From DASWIG01 sp965371445 (lineage in GTDB: Bacteria; Acidobacteriota; Thermoanaerobaculia; Multivoradales; J023), in NCBI GenBank assembly GCA_965371445.1, contig CBDUYN010000002.1, positions 83,674 to 147,673 of the forward strand: a stretch of 64,000 bases of DNA, in the 5' to 3' direction. The notes beneath the pieces were generated by a model. It was not told where the DNA came from, did no database searches, and saw nothing but the letters and a program-made list of their open reading frames with translations. Positions 18,777 to 27,574 of this stretch are shown here, one piece after another; within the stretch, counting starts at the first letter, position 1, and each line of letters opens with the position of its first letter. Made by a program: the position numbers and the translations under genes.

Positions 18777-19259
18777 TCAGATCGCCAGCTTCTGCGGGAT
18801 GGAGCGCGGCCCGGGGTTGAACGATCGGTTCAGGTAGCCGCAACCGCGGAAGCACAGCTGGCTGTCGATGGCGTCCGGCTCGAACCACTTGATCACGAAC
18901 TCCTCGACCTTCTCCTGGTCGAACTCCTTGCACGAATAGACGTCGATCGAGACGAACCGATTCTTGCCCGAGGTGTGGATCTGGATCCCACTTTCAATGA
19001 TCGGAACCCAACCGCTAAAGCCCGGCAGGCCCGGAAAGACCACCTCACAGGTCTTGAAGATGTAGGGCTGTGTCTGCTTGGTCATCCCCAAAAAGACGCA
19101 AATCTTGTCGAGGAACTCGTACCCCTTGTCAAGGTCGCAGCAGATCTCCTCGCTACAGCCGAAACAGTCGATCATCAGCAGGCGACCCCATGGACAGTCG
19201 TCGACCGCCATAGGCGCCGTTACCGTGGATTTGGATGGCGATTTCACGATTTCTGTCAT
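18777..19259 (-). CDS. S-adenosylmethionine decarboxylase-like pyruvoyl enzyme
   Basis: 160 residues, close to bacterial SpeD plus an extra C-terminal 25 residues. WGRLLMIDCFGC matches the start of the fold. The self-cleavage and active-site segment reads ESGIQIHT: the Ser that becomes pyruvoyl and the His of IHT are kept, but the His after that Ser in usual ESHLTIH is Gly. The active-site Cys is in SIDVYSC. It is the first gene of the NRPS arm, ahead of the NRPS by 4 bases, with GGGAG upstream of the ATG. It probably makes decarboxylated SAM (an aminopropyl donor) or decarboxylates a pathway amino acid; no aminopropyltransferase gene is seen in the window. Confidence 0.75.
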   Translation of the reverse strand: MTEIVKSPSKSTVTAPMAVDDCPWGRLLMIDCFGCSEEICCDLDKGYEFLDKICVFLGMTKQTQPYIFKTCEVVFPGLPGFSGWVPIIESGIQIHTSGKNRFVSIDVYSCKEFDQEKVEEFVIKWFEPDAIDSQLCFRGCGYLNRSFNPGPRSIPQKLAI

Positions 19260-19579
19260 GCCTTACTCCCTAGGACACTCATGGCTCCCGAGGACATTGT
19301 ACTGAGCCCTGGCGGTGCCGTCAAGCTCTATGCTGCGCGAAGGGGGTGCCCTCCCAGGGGCTCCGGTGGCTCGGCCCAACCCGAGAGGCAGGTCCGCCCG
19401 AAACCGGAGGCACGCTCACCTGGCCTCGATCTGCCGCGTCTTCCACTCGTCGGTGGCAATACAGCCCGGTTTGGGGATAAAATCTGCTCCGTCGACTTGG
19501 TGTCAGCGATGCGGTTGGGTCTCGTGTTGAGAAGGGAAAAGCCCCACATGCCCGAAAGGCCAGGACCGGAGATCCTTGG
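19260..19579. other. Gap upstream of the SpeD-NRPS operon
   Basis: About 320 bases with no credible gene on either strand. It should contain the promoter of the minus-strand SpeD-NRPS operon; I see no clear -35/-10 pair, operator or hairpin. Confidence 0.4.
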
Positions 19580-20146
19580 ATGCAGAAAATGAAGATCGAA
19601 GATGATCGGCTACCCGGGGATGCGGACGAGCAACTGGCCCTGGCTCGTGACGTAAGGCGGGCGCTGCCCGGCGAGGTGGTGACACGTGGGCCACAACACG
19701 ATCTGGTACTTCGTGGCGGTACTGGGGCAGCTCCGCGAGTTGCCTGAGGACATAGCTCAGGCCTTGCCCCCTTGCCCCTGACCCACCACAAGCTCTTGCT
19801 CTCGGTGCGGAACCAGGATGCCAAGGTCCAGCTCGCACAGAAGGCAGTCGCCCAGGAGCTCTCTTCCCGGGAGTTCGGCAAGGTCGTAGCACAGGTGCGG
19901 ATCGCCAACGCTGAGACCCCCCGCGGCGGGAGACCTCGCCTGCCCGCCTTCGTCAAGGGACTGACCCGGCTCCGCCAAGCCATTGACGTCGCAACCTCGG
20001 AGAGCATCAACAGGGAGACCTTCGCGACATACAAGCCTGCCAAGGCCCGTAGCCTCGCCGAGGAGCTCGACAGCCACATTGCGACTCTTACCAAGATCAA
20101 GGAGAACATCCTCACGGTGGTGGACGAGATCGAGAGGGCCCCCTGA
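19580..20146 (+). pseudogene. Frameshifted gene, ParB/YhcG-like helical protein
   Basis: Three reading frames together give one continuous-looking protein. An N-terminal piece ends ALPGEVV. The middle piece is VGHNTIWYFVAVLGQLRELP then EDIAQALP. The C-terminal 124 residues begin LPLTHHKLLLSVRNQDAKV. The middle and last frames are separated by an 8-bp tandem duplication (TTGCCCCC at 19764-19771 repeated from 19772); removing one copy restores ALPLTHHK. Another small indel near 19695 separates the first two frames. The HHKLLLSVRNQDAK-QELSSREF pattern resembles ParB- or DUF1016-type DNA-binding helical regions, with low certainty. Confidence 0.6.
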
Positions 20147-20403
20147 AGACCGGGGCGCGTAGCTCTGGCGGAAGTCTGTTCACGCGCGTGAACAAGCGCG
20201 GATGGATTCGCCCAGGGCCGAGGGCGCCGCCAGGCAGATGCCGCACCGGCCGCACCAGGTCTGTGCTTGACAAGCTGCGAAATCGGGCTAGCATTGAGGT
20301 CGTTCGGGACGGACGAACGTCCAGGGACGAACGGCGAGGCTGGCCAGGACAGGGTCGCCTCTTACGAGACAGAGTCTTTACGAAAGCGTGGCGGAGTACG
20401 GAA

Positions 20404-20856
20404 ATGACGGCGAAACAGGAAGTTGTGGGGCAGGTTCGTGAGGCTCTCCAGAGCTTCTGGGACTGCTATGAGTCGGGCGATGTGGAGTTCTTCGATTGTT
20501 TCAGCGGAGATGCCAGCCTCTTTGCCGCCCCGGGGGCGAACCGAATCGATGGCTTGCAGGAATACCGCGAGAAATTTGAGCCTGAGCTGGGCAAGAGGAA
20601 ACGCGCCATGCAGGTCTTCGACTTGGAGATCCGCACGACCGGAAAAGACTGGGCGTTGGTCACCTACCATTGCCGGATTCGGATCGAAGCTGTCTCGGGC
20701 GACCACCGCATGACGCTCCTTTTCGTCCAGGGCGGCGACGGGCGTTTCGAGATCGCCCATTTTCACGTGTCACCAATCGCCCAGCCGGAATCTCCGGTCC
20801 GGGCGAGCTCGGAAGATCTGCTCGAAGAGATCACGGAGATCGAAGAGCAGGTCTAG
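20404..20856 (+). CDS. NTF2/SnoaL-like protein, paralogue of 9082-9531
   Basis: 150 residues with a single NTF2-like domain: YESGDVEFFDCFSGDASLF, VTYHCRIRIE, TLLFVQ and FEIAHFHVSPI. It shares these motifs and the acidic tail (LLEEITEIEEQV) with the protein at 9082-9531, so the two are recent paralogues on either side of the NRPS locus. The ATG at 20404 is chosen because the conserved domain starts there; the open frame continues upstream with Arg-rich sequence that does not resemble the family. Confidence 0.75.
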   Translation: MTAKQEVVGQVREALQSFWDCYESGDVEFFDCFSGDASLFAAPGANRIDGLQEYREKFEPELGKRKRAMQVFDLEIRTTGKDWALVTYHCRIRIEAVSGDHRMTLLFVQGGDGRFEIAHFHVSPIAQPESPVRASSEDLLEEITEIEEQV

Positions 20857-20935
20857 GTAGGAGCCTGTGCCGGACACCCTCGTGGCGACGGGCCCACCGA
20901 CAGGCTCGTCGTGGCCCCCAGGCTCCCCGGAATCC

Positions 20936-21436
20936 TCATCTCGTGGCGGACACGTGGATGTGGACGATCTTCCACTCACCGTTCTTCTTGACCAGGACGT
21001 CCGTCTCCTTGAGGTACGCGGTCCTGGCTTCGTCCTCCGGCCCATAGCTGCCTCTCGAGTAATAGGTGACGACGGCTACGTCTCCATAAACCGTGACCTT
21101 CGGTTGAAGCTCCTGGAAGTATCCGACCTTGGAATAGCCGACACGTTGGCCGAACTCAAACTCTTCACGGTCAGCAGCGATCCCTTCCACGCGGTAGGGA
21201 TTCGATGGCGTCAGCACGGTGATGTCGTCGTCGATGAAGGTGAAGTAGCGCTCGACGTCGTTGGCGGCAAAGGCGCGGTTGAACTCCTTGACGACGTTCC
21301 AGACTTCCTTCTCCGCAGACGTTGCTCGCTGTCCTGTGGACTCTTGTTCTTCCATCGTTTCCTCCGTTTCTGCAAGTGCGCTCAGAGACGGCCCGAGCAA
21401 GAGAACGGCCAGAGCGCAAAAATGCGGTATCTTCAT
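20936..21436 (-). CDS. Secreted NTF2/DUF4440-like protein
   Basis: 166 residues with a signal peptide (HFCALAVLLLGPSLSALAE) and one NTF2-like domain from about residue 40: VVKEFNRAFAANDVERYF, VAVVTYYSRGSY and KNGEWKIVHIHVSAT. AAGGAG precedes the ATG at 21436. It converges with the plus-strand NTF2 gene. Fourth NTF2-fold protein in the first 21.5 kb, and the second exported one. Confidence 0.75.
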   Translation of the reverse strand: MKIPHFCALAVLLLGPSLSALAETEETMEEQESTGQRATSAEKEVWNVVKEFNRAFAANDVERYFTFIDDDITVLTPSNPYRVEGIAADREEFEFGQRVGYSKVGYFQELQPKVTVYGDVAVVTYYSRGSYGPEDEARTAYLKETDVLVKKNGEWKIVHIHVSATR

Positions 21437-21577
21437 TTACGATCTCCTTGTGAGGTCTTTGTAGCATTCAAGTAAGAGTTGAGCGCCATCTCGGCTCAGG
21501 GCGAGAGAAGCTGTCCGGAGCTGCCTCGCCCCATCTTGACCTGGTGGCTGCATCGTACTGAGCGGCTCCGGGGCGTG

Positions 21578-22489
21578 TCAAGATCGCCGGAGGCTTGCCA
21601 GAGCCCTGACGCGCGATCTCGAAGACCCGTGCGTCAAAGCCGGAGGGCTCGCGGTGGCACTGGCTTCGTTCAGTATCCCGAGAAGCTCTTTGCCCTTGGG
21701 AAGGGAACCCTGCCGGGTCACCAGAGTCTCAAAACGCTCGACGACCTCCCGCAAGGCGTCTCCCTGCAAAGAGAAGACGATTTCTTTGTGCGGCAGCGTG
21801 GAACCCGGGCTCCACGTGGGTACCGTGCGCACCACCTGGTCGACGTAGCCTCGCTGACGGTCCTCGGCCGTGGCCGGGATGCCCATGACCGTCTTCCGGT
21901 ACAGTACCTGAGTCGGAAAGAAGTTGCCGGAACCGATATGTGTCGTGACCTCGAGACCTTGCCCGTCGAGCCTCCTCACCCGGGAGTGGACCCGCCCCAG
22001 GCGGGCGATGACGTCATGTCCCCGCGAGGTGAAATGCTCGATGTTCGAGATCATGAGGTCTTCCCTGAACCTGCCGAAGGCCACCTCGTCGCGCGAGAGG
22101 TCGAGGAATCTCGCGTAGGTTGGCTCTTTGAAGAAAGCCAGGTCGGAACGTATCGTCGCATCGTAGAGTCTCGAATATTCCCTGTCCAGCGCCTCGTCCG
22201 CTCTGGCCTCGGCGTTGAAATTCCGGCCACCCCGCTCCTCGACCGTCTTGGCGAAACGGAGCGCCGAAAGTTGGTACCGAGTGGTGAAATCGGGGAAGAT
22301 GCGCTGCGCCGGAACAGCCTGCCGGAGCCGGCCGGGCTCGATCAGCTCGAAGAGGTGAACCGTGTCGCGGCCCATCCGGAAGGGTATCGTAAGGCTTTTC
22401 CGAGCGGTCCCTCCGGCCCGCCGGAATCGACCTCCCAGATAGTGGTCGTCCGCGCCATGGCGGCCGAGAATGAGCACTACGTGGTTCAT
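21578..22489 (-). CDS. Hypothetical protein
   Basis: 303 residues, soluble, not recognised. It begins MNHVVLILGRHGADDHYLGG and has several charged helical stretches (RFAKTVEERGGRNFNAEARA; RFREDLMISNIEHFTSRGHD). No catalytic motif, signal peptide or membrane helix. The start follows GGGAGACGAGG. It sits 74 bases after the GNAT gene on the same strand and could be co-transcribed with it. Confidence 0.55.
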   Translation of the reverse strand: MNHVVLILGRHGADDHYLGGRFRRAGGTARKSLTIPFRMGRDTVHLFELIEPGRLRQAVPAQRIFPDFTTRYQLSALRFAKTVEERGGRNFNAEARADEALDREYSRLYDATIRSDLAFFKEPTYARFLDLSRDEVAFGRFREDLMISNIEHFTSRGHDVIARLGRVHSRVRRLDGQGLEVTTHIGSGNFFPTQVLYRKTVMGIPATAEDRQRGYVDQVVRTVPTWSPGSTLPHKEIVFSLQGDALREVVERFETLVTRQGSLPKGKELLGILNEASATASPPALTHGSSRSRVRALASLRRS

Positions 22490-22563
22490 TTACGCCTCGT
22501 CTCCCGTGGTTCATTCACGCCTCGTCTCCTGGCGTTCTGCTGGAGAAGCAGGGCCGCAGTTCT

Positions 22564-23154
22564 TCAAGTTGCCGGACGCAGGATCCTGCGCATGATCGGC
22601 CGCGTCTCGGAACGGCGCAGGACCTCCTTGAAGCGCGCCTTGCGGAAGGCCGAAGCGATCCCCGTGTAGGCGAAAACCGGCGGCATCTCCTCCTTGCGGG
22701 GCTCCACCGGGTAGGCCTCGACGATCCGCGCCCCCTGGCTGCGGGCATACTTCACCGCCGCGTCGATGAGAGCGACGGAAAGACCTTTGCGGCGCTCGTC
22801 CTTCCTGACGAAGAAGCAGACGATCGACCAGACCAGCTTCTCGTCGACCGGCTTCAAGATACGCGAGCGGGCCAGCGAGGAGAAGGCCTCGCGGGACCCG
22901 ATGGAGCACCAGCCTACAGCCTCGTCTCCGAGATAGCCCAGCACTCCCGGTACCTCGCCCGAATCCACCAGCTCTTTCATGGCGCGCCGGTTGCCTTCGC
23001 CCTTCTGCTGCTCGTACTCCCTGCGGGTGAGCCGCGGAGTCATACACCAGCAGCCACCGCAGGCACCGCGCTCACCGAAGAGTCGTTCGAAGTCAGCCCA
23101 GCGCCCGTGGGTGAGGGGGTACACTTTGAGTCGGGGGGATCGCTTTTGAGCCAA
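22564..23154 (-). CDS. GNAT-family N-acetyltransferase
   Basis: 196 residues from a TTG start. The acetyl-CoA pocket motif A is FFVRKDERRKGLSVALIDAA, preceded by VLGYLGDEAVGWCSIG (motif D/C strands). An unusual N-terminal segment CGGCWCM could bind metal or be redox active. TTG at 23154 is chosen since AGGAGG lies four to five bases before it; longer in-frame starts would place that site inside the coding region. Substrate unknown. It is divergent from the aldo/keto reductase. Confidence 0.75.
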   Translation of the reverse strand: MAQKRSPRLKVYPLTHGRWADFERLFGERGACGGCWCMTPRLTRREYEQQKGEGNRRAMKELVDSGEVPGVLGYLGDEAVGWCSIGSREAFSSLARSRILKPVDEKLVWSIVCFFVRKDERRKGLSVALIDAAVKYARSQGARIVEAYPVEPRKEEMPPVFAYTGIASAFRKARFKEVLRRSETRPIMRRILRPAT

Positions 23155-23385
23155 GAAACCTCCTGAAGTAGAAATGGGCCGGGAGCATGTCATCCCGTCA
23201 GGCGTTTGTCGCCAACCGCAGATCGGGCGAAAATCCTACCCCGACTGCGGAATACCGATCAACACTTTTCCGGTGCCGGCGGTGCCGGGCGCGTGCCGGA
23301 TTTTCTTGAACGGGAGACAAAGGCTCTCCCGAGTCTGGTACGATGAGGCCGCGTTCGGACATGGCAACGGAGCAGGAGGCACGAC

Positions 23386-24390
23386 ATGAGAAAGATTCGC
23401 CTGGGACGTACCGACGTCGAGGTGCCGAGCATCGGATCCGGCACCTGGGGTCACGGTGGAGCCGAGGTGGACGAGGGTCAACCGGTGGGGTGGTCCGGGC
23501 ACGACGATGAGCTGGCAACGGCCGCCCTGCTCGAAGCCTACCGCCTCGGCCTCACCCACTGGGACACTGCCGACGCCTACGGTCAGGGCCAGGCCGAGCG
23601 ATTGATCGGCTCACTGTGGGATCGGGTTCCCCGCCAGGAAATCTTCCTCGCCAGCAAGGTCGGCTGGGAGGTGGGTCCCTACGACCACGCCTACCACCCG
23701 GAGCAGATGCGCCGCCAGTTGGAGTGCTCCCTACGCGGTCTCGCGACCGACTGGATCGATCTCTACTACCTCCACCGCTGCGACTTCGGCTCCGAAGACG
23801 AGTACCTCGACGGCGCAATCGAGCTCCTGGACCGCTTTCGGGAGGAGGGCAAGATCCGGTTCCTCGGGCTTTCCGACTGGGCGAGCGAGCTCATCGTGCG
23901 CTACGTCGATCGGGTCGACCCGGACGTCGTCCAAACTCATCGCAGCGTGATCTACGACCAGTACGAGACCAGCGGCCTCAAGGCCTGGGTCGAGAAAAAC
24001 GATGCGGGAGCCGTCTATTTTTCCCCTCTGAGGCATGGCCTGCTTCTTGGCCGCTACGAGGAACCTCCCGAGCTCGGCGAGGGCGACCACCGCAGCCTCA
24101 TTCCCGCTTTTCGCGACCGGGCGTTTCTCGCCCACCTGCGCGACTGCCGCGATGCGGTGAACCGACGCTTCGCCGAGAATCCCCAACCCGTCCTTCACGT
24201 GTTGATCGGAGTGCTCTTGGCCGACTCTCCTACCGGTTGCGCGCTGCTGGGCCTGCGGCGGCCTGAGCACGCCCGGGCCGCCGCCGCCGTGGGTGAGCCC
24301 CTGAGACCGGTTGACGTTGAGTGGGTGCGGGAGCTCTACCGAAGGGTGGAGCCCGAGCAGAAGGGTGGCCCGTGGTTGGGAGCTTGCTAG
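23386..24390 (+). CDS. Aldo/keto reductase
   Basis: 334 residues with the standard (beta/alpha)8 AKR pattern: TDVEVPSIGSGTWGHGG, DTADAYGQGQAERLIG (catalytic Asp/Tyr), LASKVG (Lys), and WIDLYYLHRCD (His). The C-terminal NADPH segment is partly diverged (HVLIGVLLADSPTGCALLGL instead of the usual VPGAR/S). AGGAGG precedes the ATG at 23386 by 5-8 bases. It reduces an aldehyde or ketone with NADPH; substrate unknown. Confidence 0.9.
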   Translation: MRKIRLGRTDVEVPSIGSGTWGHGGAEVDEGQPVGWSGHDDELATAALLEAYRLGLTHWDTADAYGQGQAERLIGSLWDRVPRQEIFLASKVGWEVGPYDHAYHPEQMRRQLECSLRGLATDWIDLYYLHRCDFGSEDEYLDGAIELLDRFREEGKIRFLGLSDWASELIVRYVDRVDPDVVQTHRSVIYDQYETSGLKAWVEKNDAGAVYFSPLRHGLLLGRYEEPPELGEGDHRSLIPAFRDRAFLAHLRDCRDAVNRRFAENPQPVLHVLIGVLLADSPTGCALLGLRRPEHARAAAAVGEPLRPVDVEWVRELYRRVEPEQKGGPWLGAC

Positions 24391-25048
24391 GGATACCCCC
24401 TCTGGGCCGGTCCGACGAGCGGGCCGGGATCGATGGAAGCGATGGACGCGGAGAAGGCTGAAGGCGTGCTCGACGTCCTGGCCGTTGACCGCGTGCAGGA
24501 TCCGCGACGCCACCCGGTTCGTCGCCGGCTCTGGGGCCGCCCATCTGGGGATGGTCGTGCTGACGATCCCAGTCCGGCTCTGCCAACCCCCGGAAGAGGT
24601 CGTAGAGGACCTTGCCGCTCTTCTCCAACTGATCGAGGTGTCGTCGCCACTCCATCGCGATTCCTCCGAGCTTCGGGGTTGTTTTGTTCCGGGCCGACAC
24701 CAGAGCCTACATCGTCCGTTCGACGACAGCGACACCGGCGGCGTGGTGGAAGCCGCGAGACGCGACGAGGAGCGCTGAGGCCGTCAGGGAAAGACCGGAT
24801 CCTGGCAAACCCCCTGGACGCCCACCGAGAACTTGCCGAGAGCGCTGTGGCCCACCGACACAGGGCCGTCGGGAAAGGAGGTCGTGTTCAAGACCAGCTC
24901 GATGGAGCCGAACTTCGTCCCACCGACGATGAAGTCCTGGATCCGGCGCTCGAAGCTCCACTCCTCCTCGCCCGTAAAGCATCAAAGGTGTGCTCATTCT
25001 AACTCAAACCGGCTACACTGAGGCGGTCTTTGGAGGAGCCCCGAGACG
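24391..25048. other. Gap with decayed coding fragments
   Basis: About 650 bases without an intact gene. On the minus strand short pieces of protein-like sequence occur in different frames (for example MEWRRHLDQLEKSGKVLYDL near 24653 downwards), and one longer fragment is listed separately. I read this as remnants of one or two genes ruined by indels. No repeat or RNA gene is seen. Confidence 0.4.
24784..24978 (-). pseudogene. Gene fragment, family unknown
   Basis: A 64-codon open stretch without a start codon, bounded upstream by a stop, reading FTGEEEWSFERRIQDFIVGG and later VGHSALGKFSVGVQG. Composition and codon use look like real protein, and an indel probably removed its N-terminus. Family not recognised. 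Confidence 0.35.
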
Positions 25049-25975
25049 ATGAACGCGCAGAGAAGCCATCGAGTCCCCGCCGCCGTGCTTGCCGCCGTCC
25101 TGGCCGTGCCTTCCCTGGCCGTGGGCGAGAGCGATCCGGCGGCGCTCGTCGCCCCCACTCATCTCTACCCGCCGCCCCCGAGCTACCTGCTCTTGCCCAT
25201 GGGCGGTGACCGGGCCTTCTTTCGCTACACCCCGGGCTCGCTCGACCGTTCGGCGAACCTCCAGCTCCGTCTCGAAATCCTCGCCCGCTCCTTCGAACGC
25301 TGGAGCGACCAGCGCGTCGAGGTCCTGGTCTTCGTCCTGGGGCGCGAGGAGTGGGAGCAGGCGGGCTTCAACGTCGCCTACGGAGTTCCCCTGCGCGTCG
25401 GCGAGACCGCTCTCGCCGCTCCGGCCGAAGGCGACGCCGGGACCGTCGAGCTCTGGCGGACGCTGCTCGACGGCCGGCTGCCTCGGATCGAAGGGATACC
25501 GCTGCGCGGGACGCCCGAGGAGGTGGCGAGCCTGCTCGTCTCCGACCTCCTCACCCAGGCGCTTCTCGCCGAGATCCTCGTCGACACGACCGGCCTTGCC
25601 GGCGACAGCTTCTGGGTGCGCGGGGTGATGGTGCACCTCATCTCGTGGATGATGGCGGAGCGCCTCGGCACCGACCGTCCCGCGGACGTCGTGGCGCTCT
25701 ACGGGCAGTTCCTGCGCTGGCACGAGCCCCGGAGCCTGTCGGTCCGCGACTACGACCACGACGTCATGCTCGCCGACTGGCTCTACTTCCAGGCGCAGTT
25801 CCTCGCCGGCGCGCGCGCCATCTACGCTCAGGCCGGCAAGGAATCGCTCAAGAAGGCGCTCAAGCTGAAAAAGAAAAACGGCGGAACCCTGGCGGGTAAC
25901 GACCTGCTGCGCAAGTTCAAGGGTCTCGACGAATGGCTGCGCGGCAGCTTCTCGACCGTGTCGCGGAAGAGGTGA
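25049..25975 (+). CDS. Secreted hypothetical protein
   Basis: 308 residues with a signal peptide (VPAAVLAAVLAVPSLAVGES). The mature part has a peptidase-like outline (RVEVLVFVLGREEWEQAGF; then GVMVHLISWMMAERLG where an HExxH would be expected), but no zinc motif is present, so it may be a non-catalytic relative. The C-terminal 45 residues are Lys-rich. It abuts the stop of the convergent SpoIIE gene with no spacer. Confidence 0.65.
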   Translation: MNAQRSHRVPAAVLAAVLAVPSLAVGESDPAALVAPTHLYPPPPSYLLLPMGGDRAFFRYTPGSLDRSANLQLRLEILARSFERWSDQRVEVLVFVLGREEWEQAGFNVAYGVPLRVGETALAAPAEGDAGTVELWRTLLDGRLPRIEGIPLRGTPEEVASLLVSDLLTQALLAEILVDTTGLAGDSFWVRGVMVHLISWMMAERLGTDRPADVVALYGQFLRWHEPRSLSVRDYDHDVMLADWLYFQAQFLAGARAIYAQAGKESLKKALKLKKKNGGTLAGNDLLRKFKGLDEWLRGSFSTVSRKR

Positions 25976-27205
25976 TCAAGCCGGCAGGACGACGGCGACG
26001 ATCGTGCGGTCGTCGATCTGCGGAGTCCCGGCGGTCCAGGCCTCGACGCTCTCGAAGACCGCGTCGATGACCTCGGCGGCGCTTGGTCCCTGGCACGAGC
26101 GCGCCACCTCGACCAGGCGCTCGACGCCGTACTCCTCGCCCCGTGACGAATCCCCGTCGCGAAGCGCTTCGGTAATGCCGTCGGTGTAGAGCACCAACAC
26201 GTCGCCCGGGCTCATGTGGACCATGCCCCGGCCGTAGGTCGCTTCGGCAAGCGGTCCAAGCACCGGACCGCCGTGCTTCAGGTAGGTCACGGCACCGTCG
26301 GCCGCGAGATGAAAGCCGGGCGGGTGCCCGGCGTTCGAGTAGATGAAGCCCCCGTTCTCCTCGAGCTCGCCGTAGATGAGCGACACGAAACGGCTCGACA
26401 GCGAGCTGCGGTGGATGATCGAGTTGAGGCGCTCGATCGTGCGGACCATCTTGAAGTCGCGGCCCAGGCCCATGCGCAGGCCGACGAAGACGTCGCGGAC
26501 CTGAAGCGCCGCCGGCAGGCCGTGACCCGAGGCGTCGGCGACGGCGAGCCCGAGGATCTTGTCGGAGATCGGGATGAAGTCGTAGAGGTCGCCCCCCATG
26601 CGGTCGACGGAGACGTGGCGTCCGGCAATCGAGAAGCTTCCGTAGGCCGGGGCCTCCTTGGGCAGGATCGAGGCCTGGATCTGCTGCGCCTGGCGCAGGA
26701 CGCTCTCGACGCGATCACGCCGGATGCGCTCGTTCAAGGCCCGGCGCATGACGGCGAGCGAGGAGAGGATGTCGTCGCGGTCGTGTCCCGGGGCGATCGA
26801 GAACCCGAGGATGTAGTCGCCTCCGGCGAGCTCGATGGCCGCGAACTCCTCGACCCCGATCGCTTCCTCGAGCTCCGGGTCGATGCGCGGATCGCCCGGC
26901 TCCATGTAGACGGTACCCATCGACAGGCAGATCTCGATCGGCCGGTAGGAGCGCGGCACCCGGAAGCCGAGGCGGGCCTCGTCGTCGTCGGGGAAGCTCG
27001 AACGCAGCATGTAGCTGTCGCCGTCGCGGACGTAGAGGCGCGCGGCGTAGATGCCGAGATCGTCGCGCAGCCGCTCGAGGATGGCCCGCACCACCAGCTC
27101 GACGGTCGGGACCCGCTCGTCGTCGCCGCATTCGATGACGTCGACGACCTCCTCGACCTTCTTCATCAGCTGGCGGTAGTCGTTGGGGGCGTGGCTTGGG
27201 CTCAA
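25976..27205 (-). CDS. GAF-SpoIIE serine phosphatase
   Basis: 409 residues. N-terminal about 160 residues resemble a GAF-type sensor (VPTVELVVRAILERLRDDLG, YILGFSIAPG). A helical linker with the typical RQAQQIQASILPKEAP leads to the PP2C-like SpoIIE domain: VDRMGGDLYDFIPI, VADASGHGLPAAL, NAGHPPGFHL, LVLYTDGITEA and IDDRTIVAVVL, with all metal-binding Asp residues kept. Such proteins dephosphorylate anti-anti-sigma factors or act in partner-switching; no partner gene is adjacent. Confidence 0.9.
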   Translation of the reverse strand: MSPSHAPNDYRQLMKKVEEVVDVIECGDDERVPTVELVVRAILERLRDDLGIYAARLYVRDGDSYMLRSSFPDDDEARLGFRVPRSYRPIEICLSMGTVYMEPGDPRIDPELEEAIGVEEFAAIELAGGDYILGFSIAPGHDRDDILSSLAVMRRALNERIRRDRVESVLRQAQQIQASILPKEAPAYGSFSIAGRHVSVDRMGGDLYDFIPISDKILGLAVADASGHGLPAALQVRDVFVGLRMGLGRDFKMVRTIERLNSIIHRSSLSSRFVSLIYGELEENGGFIYSNAGHPPGFHLAADGAVTYLKHGGPVLGPLAEATYGRGMVHMSPGDVLVLYTDGITEALRDGDSSRGEEYGVERLVEVARSCQGPSAAEVIDAVFESVEAWTAGTPQIDDRTIVAVVLPA

Positions 27206-27544
27206 GGGATTCTCCTCGCGGGTGTACCGGCGCGTTCTCTCGCGGCCGGCATGGATAGCCTATCGCGCCGCGCTGGTCCACGGGGCCGACGCGAAGACAA
27301 GGCCAAGGTGAGGCTCGAACGGACGGCCTCGGCGAGGATCCGAGATGTCTGCCCGAGCGGCGGTTTGTGTCCCTTGAGCTCCCAAGGAACAAGCCCGTTG
27401 CTGCCTTGCTCGACGGTCTCCTCCGGGAGGCGGCTTTAGCCGGCTTTAGCCGTCTTTTCATCTATAGCACGGGTCTTTAGGCCCGTTGCGGAGATCGGCC
27501 GTGCCTCGACCGACCACCGTAAGTCGCGCCGCCTCCGCCCGGGG
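27206..27544. other. Gap upstream of the SpoIIE gene
   Basis: About 340 bases with no credible gene. It contains a direct repeat CGGCTTTAGC at 27431-27440 and 27441-27450 and the left arm of a 17-bp inverted repeat. Nothing else recognised. Confidence 0.4.
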
Positions 27545-27574
27545 CTAAAAGCCCCGGGCTATAGATGAAAAGAC
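27452..27574. repeat. 17-bp perfect inverted repeat bounding an 89-bp centre
   Basis: The arm at 27452-27468 (GTCTTTTCATCTATAGC) is repeated as its exact reverse complement at 27558-27574. Inside the right part GGGGCTAAAAGCCCC (27541-27555) forms its own small palindrome. The layout resembles a small non-autonomous mobile element or a REP-type pair. No target-site duplication was identified. Confidence 0.75.
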
